From: CALECP01 sp964389925 | Lineage (GTDB): Bacteria > Chloroflexota > Anaerolineae > Promineifilales > Promineifilaceae | Reading direction: 5' to 3' | Assembly: GCA_964389925.1 (NCBI GenBank) | Contig: CAYMGE010000004.1 | Coordinates: 1 to 64,000, forward strand | DNA length: 64,000 nt | Shown: positions 50,081 to 58,870 of the stretch, one piece after another | How positions within the stretch are numbered: position 1 is the stretch's first letter | Layout of the letters: every line of letters starts with the position of its first letter | Notes under the pieces: model-generated | Seen by the model: only the letters and a program-made list of their open reading frames with translations | Told to the model about the DNA's origin: nothing | The model's database searches: none | Made by a program: the position numbers and the translations under genes

Positions 50081-53000
50081 TACGCCCCCCTCAGTAATTC
50101 TAGCAAGCTGCGGGGTCGGTGTGGCTCGCCATGTGCGATACCGACAGCTCGCTTCGTTCGTGCTGCGTTGCCTCTGCCATTGGTTTTCTCACTGAACAGT
50201 TGCGCCATTGGCAGCACAATATCCAAGCCATTGCTTGGGACAGGGTCTGTCAGCGCGGCCTCCATGCCAAGATACGCTAGATTCTCGCGCAGCGCACCGT
50301 TGGCTTGAGCAAACGCATCTGCCAGTGAGGGGGCGGTTAACGCCTCGTCACCCACCACGATCCGAGCCAGCGTCGTGATGAGGTCGCCCTGCACCATGTC
50401 ATCGAGTTCGGTTAGGGAGTCGGTGGCAATCGTGTTGCCGTCAATACGGTCGGTCGCCGCCATCTTGGCCGCTACGAGCCGTAGTGCTTGCTCTTGCAGC
50501 GTGCCGCGATAGGCGTAAAACTGCACGGCAACATCTTCTGTCTGCCCAATGCGATAGCTACGCCGCGACGCTTGCTTGACTGTATACACACTGTAATCAA
50601 TAGACATCCAAAGAATGGTCGGGAATTCGAGCAGATCCAGCCCAGTTTGAACGCGACGAGGATGGGAGATAATCACCTGCGTGCCGCGCTCAGATTGTTG
50701 TGCAATCCATGCTTCACGCTTGGCTGGTTCGCACTTGAGAATCGCGGTGCGGATACCGTGCCGTTCCAACAAATGTTGCCACTGGGGGGTGATGTCCAGC
50801 GTCGCCGTTTGTTGACACAGCAGTAATACGTTGCGACCTGCCGCTATTTCACGTTGCACCTTTCGCAGAATGGCAGCCTCTTTTGGCGCAACCCCGACGG
50901 GCATGTTGGGCAAGCCCGGAATCTGTGCCACGATACGGTCGCTGCGTGGGTGGCGCACCATCTTTGCTCGCCACGGGCTGTCTGGCCATGAGAGGAGAGC
51001 TTGCAAGTAGGCGGCTAAGAGAGAGCGGTCATTGCGAATCAGCATCTCCTTGAGTTCTGTTTTGAGGGTGGCGTGCAAGAGGTCATATTGCGCCTGCATC
51101 GTGGGAGACATGTCGAGCAAGACGGGTTCTTCTTTGTAGTCAGGGAGTGCGAACCCCAAATCTGCGAGGGAGACAAAGACGCTGCGATCTAGCAGCCAGC
51201 GCATCATGGCGGGGGAGGCACCGGGCAGCTCTTTAATCGTCACATTGCTGCGACTGTTGCCCGTTTGCTGACCGTCGGCATCGAAGCGCACACGTGCCAC
51301 CTCCTGCAACACGCCATATGCTTTTGTCCAGCGAGCGATGTCACGGTGTCCATAGGTGCGCTGCATCGTGTGGCTCATGCGATAGAGCAGGCTGAACAGC
51401 GTGCTGGCCCGCCCCCCATAAATGGTGCCTGTCAACCCCAGCACCTTCTTGGAGGCTTTAATCAGGCGACCGAATGCGTAGCCGCGATCTGAGTCGTGAC
51501 CCTTCATCTCATGCGCCTCATCGACCGCTAACAGGTCTATTTTGCCCTTATACCGTTTGAGAATGTAGGTCGCCAGCGGCCACTTTGCCCAGCCGTCGGG
51601 TTTGGCAGGCATGAGCGGGTAAGGCGCAAGGGGGCTGTAGGCGGTGTGTCCTGCACGGATGTTGGCAGACAGTTTATCTTGGCGTTGCAACGCTTCGCGC
51701 ATTGTCAAGCCGCGTTTGCCTTTTGGGTAGCGGCGCGTGTACTGGTAGAGCGGTTCGTAGTTGAGGGTTGAAGGCCAAACGGTGTGTTGTTTGCGGCCGA
51801 AATCTCGCGGCATCTTGGGACGGTCGTCTTCGTATAGCGCAATGCCAGAGTTGGGCGCACGCGGACCACGCCTCTGGTTAACGTAGATAAGCAGCTTCTT
51901 GACGCTGACGTGACGTTTGCGACCCGCGACAGTGATGGCGATCTTCTCGTCGTCACGCTTCCAGCCCCCCTTTGTCACCGCCTTGACCAGCGCAGACGCA
52001 TACTCGACGGTGAGCTTTTTGCGCTTCTGTGCCGACTTGTGGCGCACGCCACCACACCAGTGGTAGCAATGTTCCCAGCCAGACCCAGCGCGTGCGCTGG
52101 TCTCCTTCATCACGCCATAGACGGGTCGTGCGACCGTCGCATCCTGTGCAAAGAACGTATCCACGTCCGAAATCTGCTTGAGCTGCATGACGCGCACGTT
52201 GGGAATAACGTGTTTAATCTCGCGTTCCCATTTAGCCGTTAGATGGGGCGGACACATGACGATGACCCGTTTGGCACGCAGACAGGCGGCAACGGCTGCG
52301 CCCATCGCGGACTTGCCACTGCCCATTTCACCGATAAGAAGTGCGTCTTTGGCATTCAGATAGCGTTTGTCGAGGCGAGTGGCAATGGCGGCAACGGCGT
52401 GCTGTTGGGCAGGTAATAATCCACGCATCCCGTTGGTATTGGGAATGGTGCGGGTTTGGTTGAGGGTTTGCAGAATGTCTGTGTAGCCGTTTCGGTCGAA
52501 CTGGTAGACGGGTTTGTACTGTTGGGTAACTGCTTTGGTGAGCGGGGCAATCCACTGCTTGAGAAATGCTTCGAGCTGACTGCCATCACGGCGTTGGATC
52601 GTGCCATCTGGCGCGAGCGTCACAATGCGAGTTTCAAACCGTTCTGTTTCGGTCGTGACTTCGGTGTACCCTTCATCGTCTTTGTCATACTCCCGATATT
52701 GGCTGCGTTGGGTCGCCTTGTAGGTTTGCCCCTTAATGAACAGCGTTTGCCCATTTTCGTGCGTCAAGAGTTGGTTATTCAACATGCCGGCAGCGATGAC
52801 GTTGACGAGATGACCACGGCGGAGCGGGGTCATTGGTCGAAAGCGTGCCATCGTTGCCAGTTGCGGCGCAATGTGCTGTTGGAATTCGGCCGAATTCAGC
52901 ACCCCATGTTTCTGCGTCTCACGCAATACGTCTTCGATAGCGATACGGTCTGCCATGAACTTGAAGGCGGACGCTGAGACAGGCACTTTGGGTAGCGTGT

Positions 53001-53700
53001 ACACAAAGTCGTCTACCTCGTCAACTGCTGGCGCATCTATCGCAGGGATTTCTACCTCGCTGCGACCGATGGCGCGGAGGTGTTCGACGGTCGCCTCATC
53101 GGGTTGGGTGGCGCGGTTATTGTGGATGCCAAAGAGGGTGACTTCGTTAAAGTGGCGATATTCGGCCGAATGTGCCACCACGCGCAGATCGTGAAAATGG
53201 CTGGCGACATACTTCGCCACAGCGCGAAACGCCAGCACCATTTGCGGGACAACCCACACCAGCACGCCATCTGTGCAGAGGGCAGGACGTGTCTGCTTGA
53301 GGAAAAGCAGTTCCAGTCGCCCTTCCATTTCATCTTGGTCATACGGTGGATTGAGATACAGCAGATTGAAGCTATTGCGTTTCCACTGCATCTGCTGCAT
53401 CGGCGACCAGAAGATGCGCGTTGCTTGCTTGTCGCGGTGTCGCATGGGCGAGCCATTGCGCTGGGCGAGATACTGGTCTACGGCAGTACGCGCTGCGTCT
53501 GCCCGTGAGCGTTGCAGTTCGTTGCCGAATGGCTCTAGGCACAGGGCGGATGCAAGCTGCACCAGCGCAACCCCTTTGCCGCAGCACGGATCATAAACAC
53601 GACCCCCATCTGGGGCAGTGATGTGTCGGGCAATGTGGGAGGTGATAGTTGGGTGGATTTTGTAGTATCCAGCCTTCTCTTGGGAAGCGAGCCTTGCCAT
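50080..53700 (-). CDS. DNA methyltransferase-SNF2 helicase fusion
   Basis: A 1206-residue protein. The N-terminal SAM-dependent methyltransferase (about 1-200, DUF6094-like) has DPCCGKGVALVQLASAL as the SAM-binding motif and LLYLNPPYDQDE as the NPPY catalytic motif for amino-group methylation. After a linker comes an SF2/SNF2-type ATPase: Walker A IGEMGSGKSAMGAAV (about 458-472), IVMCPPHLTAKWEREI, DEAH box LLAVDEAHEMKG (about 725), KVLGLTGTIYGGRAST, and a C-terminal lobe with RRSYRIGQTEDVAVQFY. Methylase-helicase giants on plasmids and phages such as DarB act in protection against restriction. That role is inferred here. The start has GGAGACAAGAAA as ribosome-binding site. Confidence 0.86.
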   Translation of the reverse strand: MARLASQEKAGYYKIHPTITSHIARHITAPDGGRVYDPCCGKGVALVQLASALCLEPFGNELQRSRADAARTAVDQYLAQRNGSPMRHRDKQATRIFWSPMQQMQWKRNSFNLLYLNPPYDQDEMEGRLELLFLKQTRPALCTDGVLVWVVPQMVLAFRAVAKYVASHFHDLRVVAHSAEYRHFNEVTLFGIHNNRATQPDEATVEHLRAIGRSEVEIPAIDAPAVDEVDDFVYTLPKVPVSASAFKFMADRIAIEDVLRETQKHGVLNSAEFQQHIAPQLATMARFRPMTPLRRGHLVNVIAAGMLNNQLLTHENGQTLFIKGQTYKATQRSQYREYDKDDEGYTEVTTETERFETRIVTLAPDGTIQRRDGSQLEAFLKQWIAPLTKAVTQQYKPVYQFDRNGYTDILQTLNQTRTIPNTNGMRGLLPAQQHAVAAIATRLDKRYLNAKDALLIGEMGSGKSAMGAAVAACLRAKRVIVMCPPHLTAKWEREIKHVIPNVRVMQLKQISDVDTFFAQDATVARPVYGVMKETSARAGSGWEHCYHWCGGVRHKSAQKRKKLTVEYASALVKAVTKGGWKRDDEKIAITVAGRKRHVSVKKLLIYVNQRRGPRAPNSGIALYEDDRPKMPRDFGRKQHTVWPSTLNYEPLYQYTRRYPKGKRGLTMREALQRQDKLSANIRAGHTAYSPLAPYPLMPAKPDGWAKWPLATYILKRYKGKIDLLAVDEAHEMKGHDSDRGYAFGRLIKASKKVLGLTGTIYGGRASTLFSLLYRMSHTMQRTYGHRDIARWTKAYGVLQEVARVRFDADGQQTGNSRSNVTIKELPGASPAMMRWLLDRSVFVSLADLGFALPDYKEEPVLLDMSPTMQAQYDLLHATLKTELKEMLIRNDRSLLAAYLQALLSWPDSPWRAKMVRHPRSDRIVAQIPGLPNMPVGVAPKEAAILRKVQREIAAGRNVLLLCQQTATLDITPQWQHLLERHGIRTAILKCEPAKREAWIAQQSERGTQVIISHPRRVQTGLDLLEFPTILWMSIDYSVYTVKQASRRSYRIGQTEDVAVQFYAYRGTLQEQALRLVAAKMAATDRIDGNTIATDSLTELDDMVQGDLITTLARIVVGDEALTAPSLADAFAQANGALRENLAYLGMEAALTDPVPSNGLDIVLPMAQLFSEKTNGRGNAARTKRAVGIAHGEPHRPRSLLELLRGA

Positions 53701-53711
53701 TTTCTTGTCTC

Positions 53712-54002
53712 CTAGTGGGTTAATTTGGCTGCGCGTGCAGCGATGTGGCGGGGAATAAGGTCGATGAGGGGAGCAGCGGTTGAACAGTGTTGCTCGAAGA
53801 CCGCGATCTCCCCTTCACTGCGAATCCAGCGATAACCAGCGGCAACAGCAGCACGAATCGCATCCAGTTCGCCGTTGAGTGATTGCGACAGATATGCGTC
53901 TGGGCGCAGTTGTGATTGATGACGAAACAGTTCAACGACCAACGTTTTGTCGAACAGTTTGTAGGTGTAGGTCGCCATAGATTGAGGTGATTGGGTGAAC
54001 AT
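53712..54002 (-). CDS. hypothetical protein
   Basis: A 96-residue protein from the ATG at 54002, which follows a CAGGAGAGAAC ribosome-binding site; the frame is open further but has no support. It begins MFTQSPQSMATYTYKLFDKT. It lies 11 bases upstream of the methylase-helicase gene. Compact, without membrane segments; no family recognised. Confidence 0.65.
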   Translation of the reverse strand: MFTQSPQSMATYTYKLFDKTLVVELFRHQSQLRPDAYLSQSLNGELDAIRAAVAAGYRWIRSEGEIAVFEQHCSTAAPLIDLIPRHIAARAAKLTH

Positions 54003-54020
54003 GTTCTCTCCTGAAATGCA

Positions 54021-54051
54021 AAACGCCTCGACAAATGCTGTCGAGGCGTTT
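54021..54051 (-). terminator. hairpin between two genes (terminator or leader attenuator)
   Basis: Perfect 13-bp arms AAACGCCTCGACA and TGTCGAGGCGTTT with a 5-base loop, followed on the minus strand by TTTTGC. It lies only 19 bases before the start codon of the next gene, which leaves no room for a promoter after it. Confidence 0.7.
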
Positions 54052-54124
54052 AGATTGATGATATTTTTTTGGAAGTCAGACGGCAATGGGCGTGTTCGTA
54101 CTAAAAACGCGGCTTCGTATGGAG

Positions 54125-54538
54125 CTAATCTGCGGGAACAGCAGGCGTTGCCCACTCTCCCATCCAGTTGACAAATTGTTGCTGTAACGAGGTACGATAA
54201 AGGGTCAAATCTTCCGCTTGGTCTGCATTGAGCTTATCGGTTGACAGTAGTTCATCAGCTAATTGCAGCGCACGGTGTGGATACCCTGCTTGCGCCCAAC
54301 AGCTTAACTCACTGCGTCGATGGATGGTGGCAAGCGCATCTAATCCTGCTGCATCTGCCCATGTAATCCACTGGCGTTCTATCTGGGCAACTTGGGCAAA
54401 GTTGTCTGCCGCATCCGCATAGCGCTGCTGCGCTTTGAATAGATGCGCTTCAAAGAGCAAGCGGGACTTTTTGCGTTCAAGCTCTTCCAAATGTTTCGGT
54501 GGATTGCCTGTTGAGATAGTTTGCGTCAATGAATTCAT
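54125..54538 (-). CDS. hypothetical helical (TPR-like) protein
   Basis: A 137-residue helical protein (KSRLLFEAHLFKAQQRYADA then ADNFAQVAQIERQWI) with a pattern reminiscent of tetratricopeptide-type helix pairs. It overlaps the upstream gene by four bases (ATGA). Function unknown; possibly a protein-protein adaptor. Confidence 0.65.
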   Translation of the reverse strand: MNSLTQTISTGNPPKHLEELERKKSRLLFEAHLFKAQQRYADAADNFAQVAQIERQWITWADAAGLDALATIHRRSELSCWAQAGYPHRALQLADELLSTDKLNADQAEDLTLYRTSLQQQFVNWMGEWATPAVPAD

Positions 54539-55059
54539 GCTTTTGCTCCGTGAAAAGATAGATGCACGGCTGCCTTTTCAAAGTGTACAATACAAACGTA
54601 GCCTGTCACCTTGTCTGGGTTAGATTGTAGTTGCTTGCGTTTCACACGTTTTCGCGCCGTCAGACTGCCGCGCACCATCCCACTGATTTCTAATCCAAAC
54701 AACTGACTGCCATCGCTAAGCCAATAATCAAATCGCTCACCGCGTTCTGTGACACGGGCAAATTCAAGGTTTGTGTAAAAGGGCAGTACTGCACCTGCGA
54801 TTCCGCAGGCTGCCCATTCTGTCATGACCGAGGCTTGAACAGGTGGGTAGCGTAGCTTGGGTGTTGTTTCATCCCATGTGAGTCGCAGTCGCTTTTGTTT
54901 TGCAAATGGCAAATTGTTAAATGAAACCGACAACACAATGGCATTTTCATCAGACAAAGGTTGTAGCCGATAGTGAACAAACGGGATGAAGACTTGAACA
55001 TCGACTAAGGGATTTAGTGCGGCAATCTCATTGAGTGAAATCGTGTCATCGAATTGCAT
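54535..55059 (-). CDS. hypothetical protein
   Basis: A 174-residue protein. The start at 55059 is chosen for its GGAG ribosome-binding site and because earlier in-frame ATGs lie within the preceding gene. It begins MQFDDTISLNEIAALNPLVD and contains DYWLSDGSQLFGLEISGMVR and KRVKRKQLQS. These segments suggest a small nuclease-like or ligand-binding alpha/beta fold, but I cannot identify a catalytic set. Coupled to the TPR-like gene. Confidence 0.62.
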   Translation of the reverse strand: MQFDDTISLNEIAALNPLVDVQVFIPFVHYRLQPLSDENAIVLSVSFNNLPFAKQKRLRLTWDETTPKLRYPPVQASVMTEWAACGIAGAVLPFYTNLEFARVTERGERFDYWLSDGSQLFGLEISGMVRGSLTARKRVKRKQLQSNPDKVTGYVCIVHFEKAAVHLSFHGAKA

Positions 55060-55096
55060 AAGGTCTCCATATCTTAGCAGAGAAGGTGTGTGTGCG

Positions 55097-55468
55097 TCAT
55101 CTTGATGAGGCATCAAACGGTGAGATGGATTGAGTCGTGACGAAACGCATCGCATCTGCCACAGGGACAAGCCAGCCACCAAGTGCAGGCTTGGTTAAAT
55201 CTGTCCCTCGGTCTATGACGAGATAATGTTCGGCGGGTTCTTCGTCGCTGCCAAGATGAAAGGCGATGCTGTCGAGATTGTTCATGTGCAACATCTGGCG
55301 CAACACCCACCAGTTGGAGGCTGCACCACCCGCCCAGATGTTGCCATCGCTGTGATATTCATAACCGATTGCGACGTATCTCGCTGTGCCAGTGTAACCA
55401 AGTGCAGGCCAAAATTCTGGCGGGCAGTGCAGACGCGGTAGCGGAATGAATGTGTTTGGGATTAGCAT
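55097..55468 (-). CDS. hypothetical protein
   Basis: A 123-residue protein, MLIPNTFIPLPRLHCPPEFW at the start, with GAASNWWVLRQMLHMNNLDS and EEPAEHYLVIDRGTDL. It lies upstream of the previous gene in the same minus-strand run (37-base gap). No domain recognised; small, globular and Trp-rich. Confidence 0.6.
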   Translation of the reverse strand: MLIPNTFIPLPRLHCPPEFWPALGYTGTARYVAIGYEYHSDGNIWAGGAASNWWVLRQMLHMNNLDSIAFHLGSDEEPAEHYLVIDRGTDLTKPALGGWLVPVADAMRFVTTQSISPFDASSR

Positions 55469-55541
55469 GAATTTTTGAAGGGGTCAGGAGAGCTGCTGCC
55501 TCTTGAATCCTGAGACCTGACAGCCTGACCACCGAATAACC

Positions 55542-57671
55542 TCAATATTCATCGGGTCGCAGCAACGTCGTCACAGAGCGATCCCACTCCGATATAATCC
55601 AGAGCTTGCGTATCTGGTCGCCGTTCTTGGTCTGCACCGTCTGTTCATAGCTAGAGAAAAGACGTTCGTTGCCTCGCTTGAGCGCGATGTCATTGGCTCG
55701 CTTGTCGTCTGCGCCGAGTTCACCCCAGTCACCGCTGGCGTGACGGTGGAGCGCGGCTGACAGACTGAGTCCCTCTTCAGCTAACGCTAGCGCACCTGGT
55801 GTGGTCACAACGCAACCAAGGGGAAACATTGCCTCAGCGGGCAGGATGGGGGCGCTGGCGGCACGTTTTGGGAACAAATCGCTGAGTCCCTCTTCCTCTA
55901 TTGCCGCGCTGATGGCGTTCATGTCATAGAGCAGGCCGTCGTCAATCGCTGTATCTGTCGTGTAGGTGCTGATAATCTGCCGCTCCTCCTCATCTTGCGT
56001 TCTTGTTACGTCATCTATCTCAACACGCTCCCCCTCATGCAGCAACACAAGTTCACCGCTTTGAAAGCCATCGTGAATGATCTGTTCCCACGTTTCAGCC
56101 GCCGTATTGACGTGCCACGCCATTTTGCCGTATGAGCGGTCGTTGACGGGTCGGATGAGTTTGAGCGTGAGACCTTGCTGCCAGAAGTACGCTGCCCAGT
56201 GGGGTTGCAGTGGAATGGCGAGAGCCGCATCCAGCATGGGGAAGAAAGCGGCGGGAATTTCGTCCGTTTCGTTATCCAGAACGTAGAACGGTTCATCTGG
56301 CTGCATCGTCTCAAAGCTGGCTTGTTTGTGCAGCAGTACCCACTCCGCTTGGTCGAGCGGCAGCGGTTTCTTGAAGACGAGATGTTGTTTCATGCCGCGT
56401 TGACGGATATAGATGCCATCTATTTCAACAGGGGTTTGATATGCTGTCATCAATCGCGCCCAATTTGCCTTGACCGCCTGTGGGTTGCCGATAAGCTGCA
56501 AGCAGACAATGGCATTGCGCTTTTCGTCGATGATGCACAGCGGCGCATGAACGGGAAACGCTTTGCCCTTGCCGCTACCCAATGCGATTTGGTGATTAGT
56601 GTCCTGCACGACTTGGCAGACAGGGAAATATGCCACAAAGTTTTTGTGCTGACGTGGCTTGCAGTTGTGACCGCGCACATGACGCGCTTTTGTCTGATAC
56701 CGATTTCGTTGCAACCAGTCGTTGAGCAAGCTCTTTTCAATCTGCTTTATCTGCAATGCGTTGAGTTGTGCAAGGTGTAACCCGAATGCGTTTGCAATCG
56801 CTGTCCAGACAAGATTTTTTCTGAGCAACTCGCCATGTGTCGATGAGATAGTTGGGAGTGTATTGAGTGCGGAAAAGAGGTGGCTGGAAATTTCGGCCGA
56901 AATCGCCAGCGGCTGTGGGTTGTAAACCCCATTGGTGTGGGTCGTCTCAAACTTAGCCGCTCGTAACACGTCAGGGAGCATGTCTAAGATGGGGCGGAAA
57001 AGCTGCTTGTATGCTGGCGCAGCCGTGTGGGGAACGTCATACGCTCGACTGTACGCATAGGTCGTGGCTTGGCGCATCAGGTCGCTGTGATAGACCGCTT
57101 GCTGACGGGTTTGGAGCCACGCCAGCAGAGAAGCGTGCAAGCCGTCCAAGTTAGGAACCAACGGCTTTTCATAACGCGGACGTGCGCCTTGTGACCGTTG
57201 CCACCCTTGTGCCACCATCGCTGTTTCGATTTGTTCCTCCAATAGATTTAACACGTCGGACGAAAGGCGTGTTGTGCCGTGCCGTTCACGCGCGATCTCG
57301 TTGCAAACCGTTTTGGCAGCGTAGTATGCCAATGGTTTGTACGCATCGGTGAACGGTTGACCGAGAAAATCTGGTGAGATGAGATGCTGAGGGAGAGGCG
57401 GTTGACGACGCAGATAGATACCAGCTTGACCAAACGCAATCTGTGGCGGTCGCAGCGTGATTTCACCTGCATAGCCTCGTTGGTTGGCGAACTGGGTCGC
57501 TTGTATCACCACTTGGTCATACTCTGCATCACTCTGCACACCATTCGGGAAAAGCAAGGCGGCAACTTCTTCCTGCAGACGTGCTTTGAAGAGATACGTG
57601 TCCTCGCCGACTGTTAGCGGCGTGAGTTGTGCTTCCAGCATACTGGTTTGGTCTTTGCTTAGAACGGACAT
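55542..57671 (-). CDS. large plasmid protein with a C-terminal RM-subunit-like module
   Basis: A 709-residue protein. The last about 95 residues (MFPLGCVVTTPGALALAEEG ... DWGELGADDKRANDIALKRG ... LWIISEWDRSVTTLLRPDEY) match a small protein family of mobile elements often mis-annotated as a type I restriction subunit. Here it is fused to a long body. The body contains ALGSGKGKAFPVHAPLCIID and LQLIGNPQAVKANWARLMTA with no recognisable catalytic motif. The N-terminus overlaps the next upstream gene by 13 bases. It is probably a DNA-metabolism or defence-evasion protein of the element; the function is unknown. Confidence 0.65.
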   Translation of the reverse strand: MSVLSKDQTSMLEAQLTPLTVGEDTYLFKARLQEEVAALLFPNGVQSDAEYDQVVIQATQFANQRGYAGEITLRPPQIAFGQAGIYLRRQPPLPQHLISPDFLGQPFTDAYKPLAYYAAKTVCNEIARERHGTTRLSSDVLNLLEEQIETAMVAQGWQRSQGARPRYEKPLVPNLDGLHASLLAWLQTRQQAVYHSDLMRQATTYAYSRAYDVPHTAAPAYKQLFRPILDMLPDVLRAAKFETTHTNGVYNPQPLAISAEISSHLFSALNTLPTISSTHGELLRKNLVWTAIANAFGLHLAQLNALQIKQIEKSLLNDWLQRNRYQTKARHVRGHNCKPRQHKNFVAYFPVCQVVQDTNHQIALGSGKGKAFPVHAPLCIIDEKRNAIVCLQLIGNPQAVKANWARLMTAYQTPVEIDGIYIRQRGMKQHLVFKKPLPLDQAEWVLLHKQASFETMQPDEPFYVLDNETDEIPAAFFPMLDAALAIPLQPHWAAYFWQQGLTLKLIRPVNDRSYGKMAWHVNTAAETWEQIIHDGFQSGELVLLHEGERVEIDDVTRTQDEEERQIISTYTTDTAIDDGLLYDMNAISAAIEEEGLSDLFPKRAASAPILPAEAMFPLGCVVTTPGALALAEEGLSLSAALHRHASGDWGELGADDKRANDIALKRGNERLFSSYEQTVQTKNGDQIRKLWIISEWDRSVTTLLRPDEY

Positions 57672-58051
57672 GCGTTCGCTCCTTGGATGAGGTCATACGC
57701 CTCAACCAGCACAGGCAGCCACATCGCGTCCACCTTGCGCTGCTCAATCATCGTTTGCAGATTGGCGAGTACGAGTTCAATAGGCAGCGGTTCGCGGGGT
57801 GGCTCAAAGCCGAGGGCGGCCACGACGTGACTCATGTCGTTTTCGTCTACGAGCTTGTCACTGACGCTCATGCTACGAACACACAGCGTCACGGCTGGAT
57901 GAGTGAACCACGGCGTTTCAGCGTGCTGGGCAATTGCAAAAACACGCTCTAAGTTTTCTGCCTCAATGTAGGCAGTGGGGTTGCTGCTGTAAGCTGTTTT
58001 GGCTGGGTCAAAGGTGGTGAGTTGGTTTTGGTAGAGGGCAAATCTGGGCAT
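57659..58051 (-). CDS. hypothetical protein
   Basis: A 130-residue protein (MPRFALYQNQLTTFDPAKTA) overlapping the start of the 709-residue gene by 13 bases. It contains YIEAENLERVFAIAQHAETP and a helical C-terminus. No family recognised. A strong hairpin lies 27 bases upstream of its start. Confidence 0.62.
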   Translation of the reverse strand: MPRFALYQNQLTTFDPAKTAYSSNPTAYIEAENLERVFAIAQHAETPWFTHPAVTLCVRSMSVSDKLVDENDMSHVVAALGFEPPREPLPIELVLANLQTMIEQRKVDAMWLPVLVEAYDLIQGANACPF

Positions 58052-58077
58052 GAGATGTCTCCGATAGGATTAACAAA

Positions 58078-58109
58078 AGACCCTTCTCGATGGGTGTCGA
58101 GAAGGGTCT
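58078..58109 (-). terminator. hairpin upstream of the 130-residue gene
   Basis: Perfect 13-bp arms AGACCCTTCTCGA and TCGAGAAGGGTCT, followed on the minus strand by TTTGTTAA. Like the one at 54021, it is very close to the next start codon. Confidence 0.75.
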
Positions 58110-58231
58110 GCGTAAAAGGAGAAGGAGGAATGTGGGACGTGCGTGACAGCACACACGCTCACATCTCGCCGCGCGTTAGCGCGTGACGGCGCGTCGTTGG
58201 GGGTCGCTCTTGAGGTGTCCCAATTGTTTTG

Positions 58232-58399
58232 TCAAAAATCCCAATCTGTAATTCTGTCGTCGCTGTTATGCAGACCGCTGCCTAAAACGAGGCCAAACGA
58301 GTCGTTGGCAATTTGGCGAACTTGCTCAAAAGGTGCATGAATCTCAACGTGACCTGTGAAGGTAAATGTGACGGGGATAATGTAGCGATTGTTGCTCAT
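58232..58399 (-). CDS. small conserved-looking protein (55 residues)
   Basis: A short gene with an AAAGGAAC ribosome-binding site before the ATG at 58399. It encodes MSNNRYIIPVTFTFTGHVEI, then HAPFEQVRQIANDSFGLVLG and a tail ending in ITDWDF. The regular alternation of hydrophobic and charged residues looks like a real small beta/alpha protein, and the codon use matches its neighbours. No function is recognised. Confidence 0.6.
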   Translation of the reverse strand: MSNNRYIIPVTFTFTGHVEIHAPFEQVRQIANDSFGLVLGSGLHNSDDRITDWDF

Positions 58400-58547
58400 G
58401 GTGTTCCTTTAGGTTGGGGATGCTGCTTATTTCAACACAATTGACGAGCCACTGTAGTTGGTTGGCTCGCGTCACGGTCTTGCAAACGTGACTAATTTTG
58501 TGCCGAGACAGGTTGGTGAAACCGTCAGACCACGTTAAGTTGCTCAT
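58344..58547 (-). CDS. small protein (67 residues)
   Basis: It has an excellent ribosome-binding site (AGGAGG, six bases before the ATG at 58547). The product begins MSNLTWSDGFTNLSRHKISH and is basic and His-rich. It overlaps the following small gene by 56 bases in another frame, so one of the two may be a leader or decayed frame. Function unknown. Confidence 0.45.
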   Translation of the reverse strand: MSNLTWSDGFTNLSRHKISHVCKTVTRANQLQWLVNCVEISSIPNLKEHHEQQSLHYPRHIYLHRSR

Positions 58548-58576
58548 CTTGTGCCTCCTGCGAGAATGTGGTGTGA

Positions 58577-58870
58577 AATCCAGTGTAACTGTGGAATAGA
58601 AAAATAGGTCTTCCAGAGAGGCGTTGTGTAACTACCACCAATCAGGCGTAGAAAAATCCAATGTAATCATAGAAAAAGTGAGCCAATCCACTATAACTGT
58701 GGAAAAAGTGACATAGTTTCTGGCACTATTCGCTAGTCGAGAGAAACTGCACAAACAGTCTCATTACTTGTCTAAATCCAATCTGAACTGCACCTTTACC
58801 TTCAATTGCCTTTGTACTTTTTCTACAGTTACATCGGATTTTCCTGCTTTTCTACAGTTGCGCTAGATTT
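58577..58870. repeat. degenerate 24-bp iteron-like repeats
   Basis: Consensus AATCCANTGTAACTGTAGAAAAAG. Direct copies at 58577-58599, 58655-58678 and 58685-58708; inverted copies at 58817-58840 and 58847-58870 (the last overlapping the thiF stop); a half copy near 58775-58790. Clustered degenerate repeats in both orientations in a 300-bp gene-free, AT-rich stretch suggest a binding array for a replication initiator or partition/regulatory protein. Confidence 0.65.

Noticed and set aside
58577..58870. Reading the 24-bp repeats as a CRISPR array
   Set aside because: The copies are degenerate, irregularly spaced and in both orientations, and there are no cas genes; an iteron-like array fits better.
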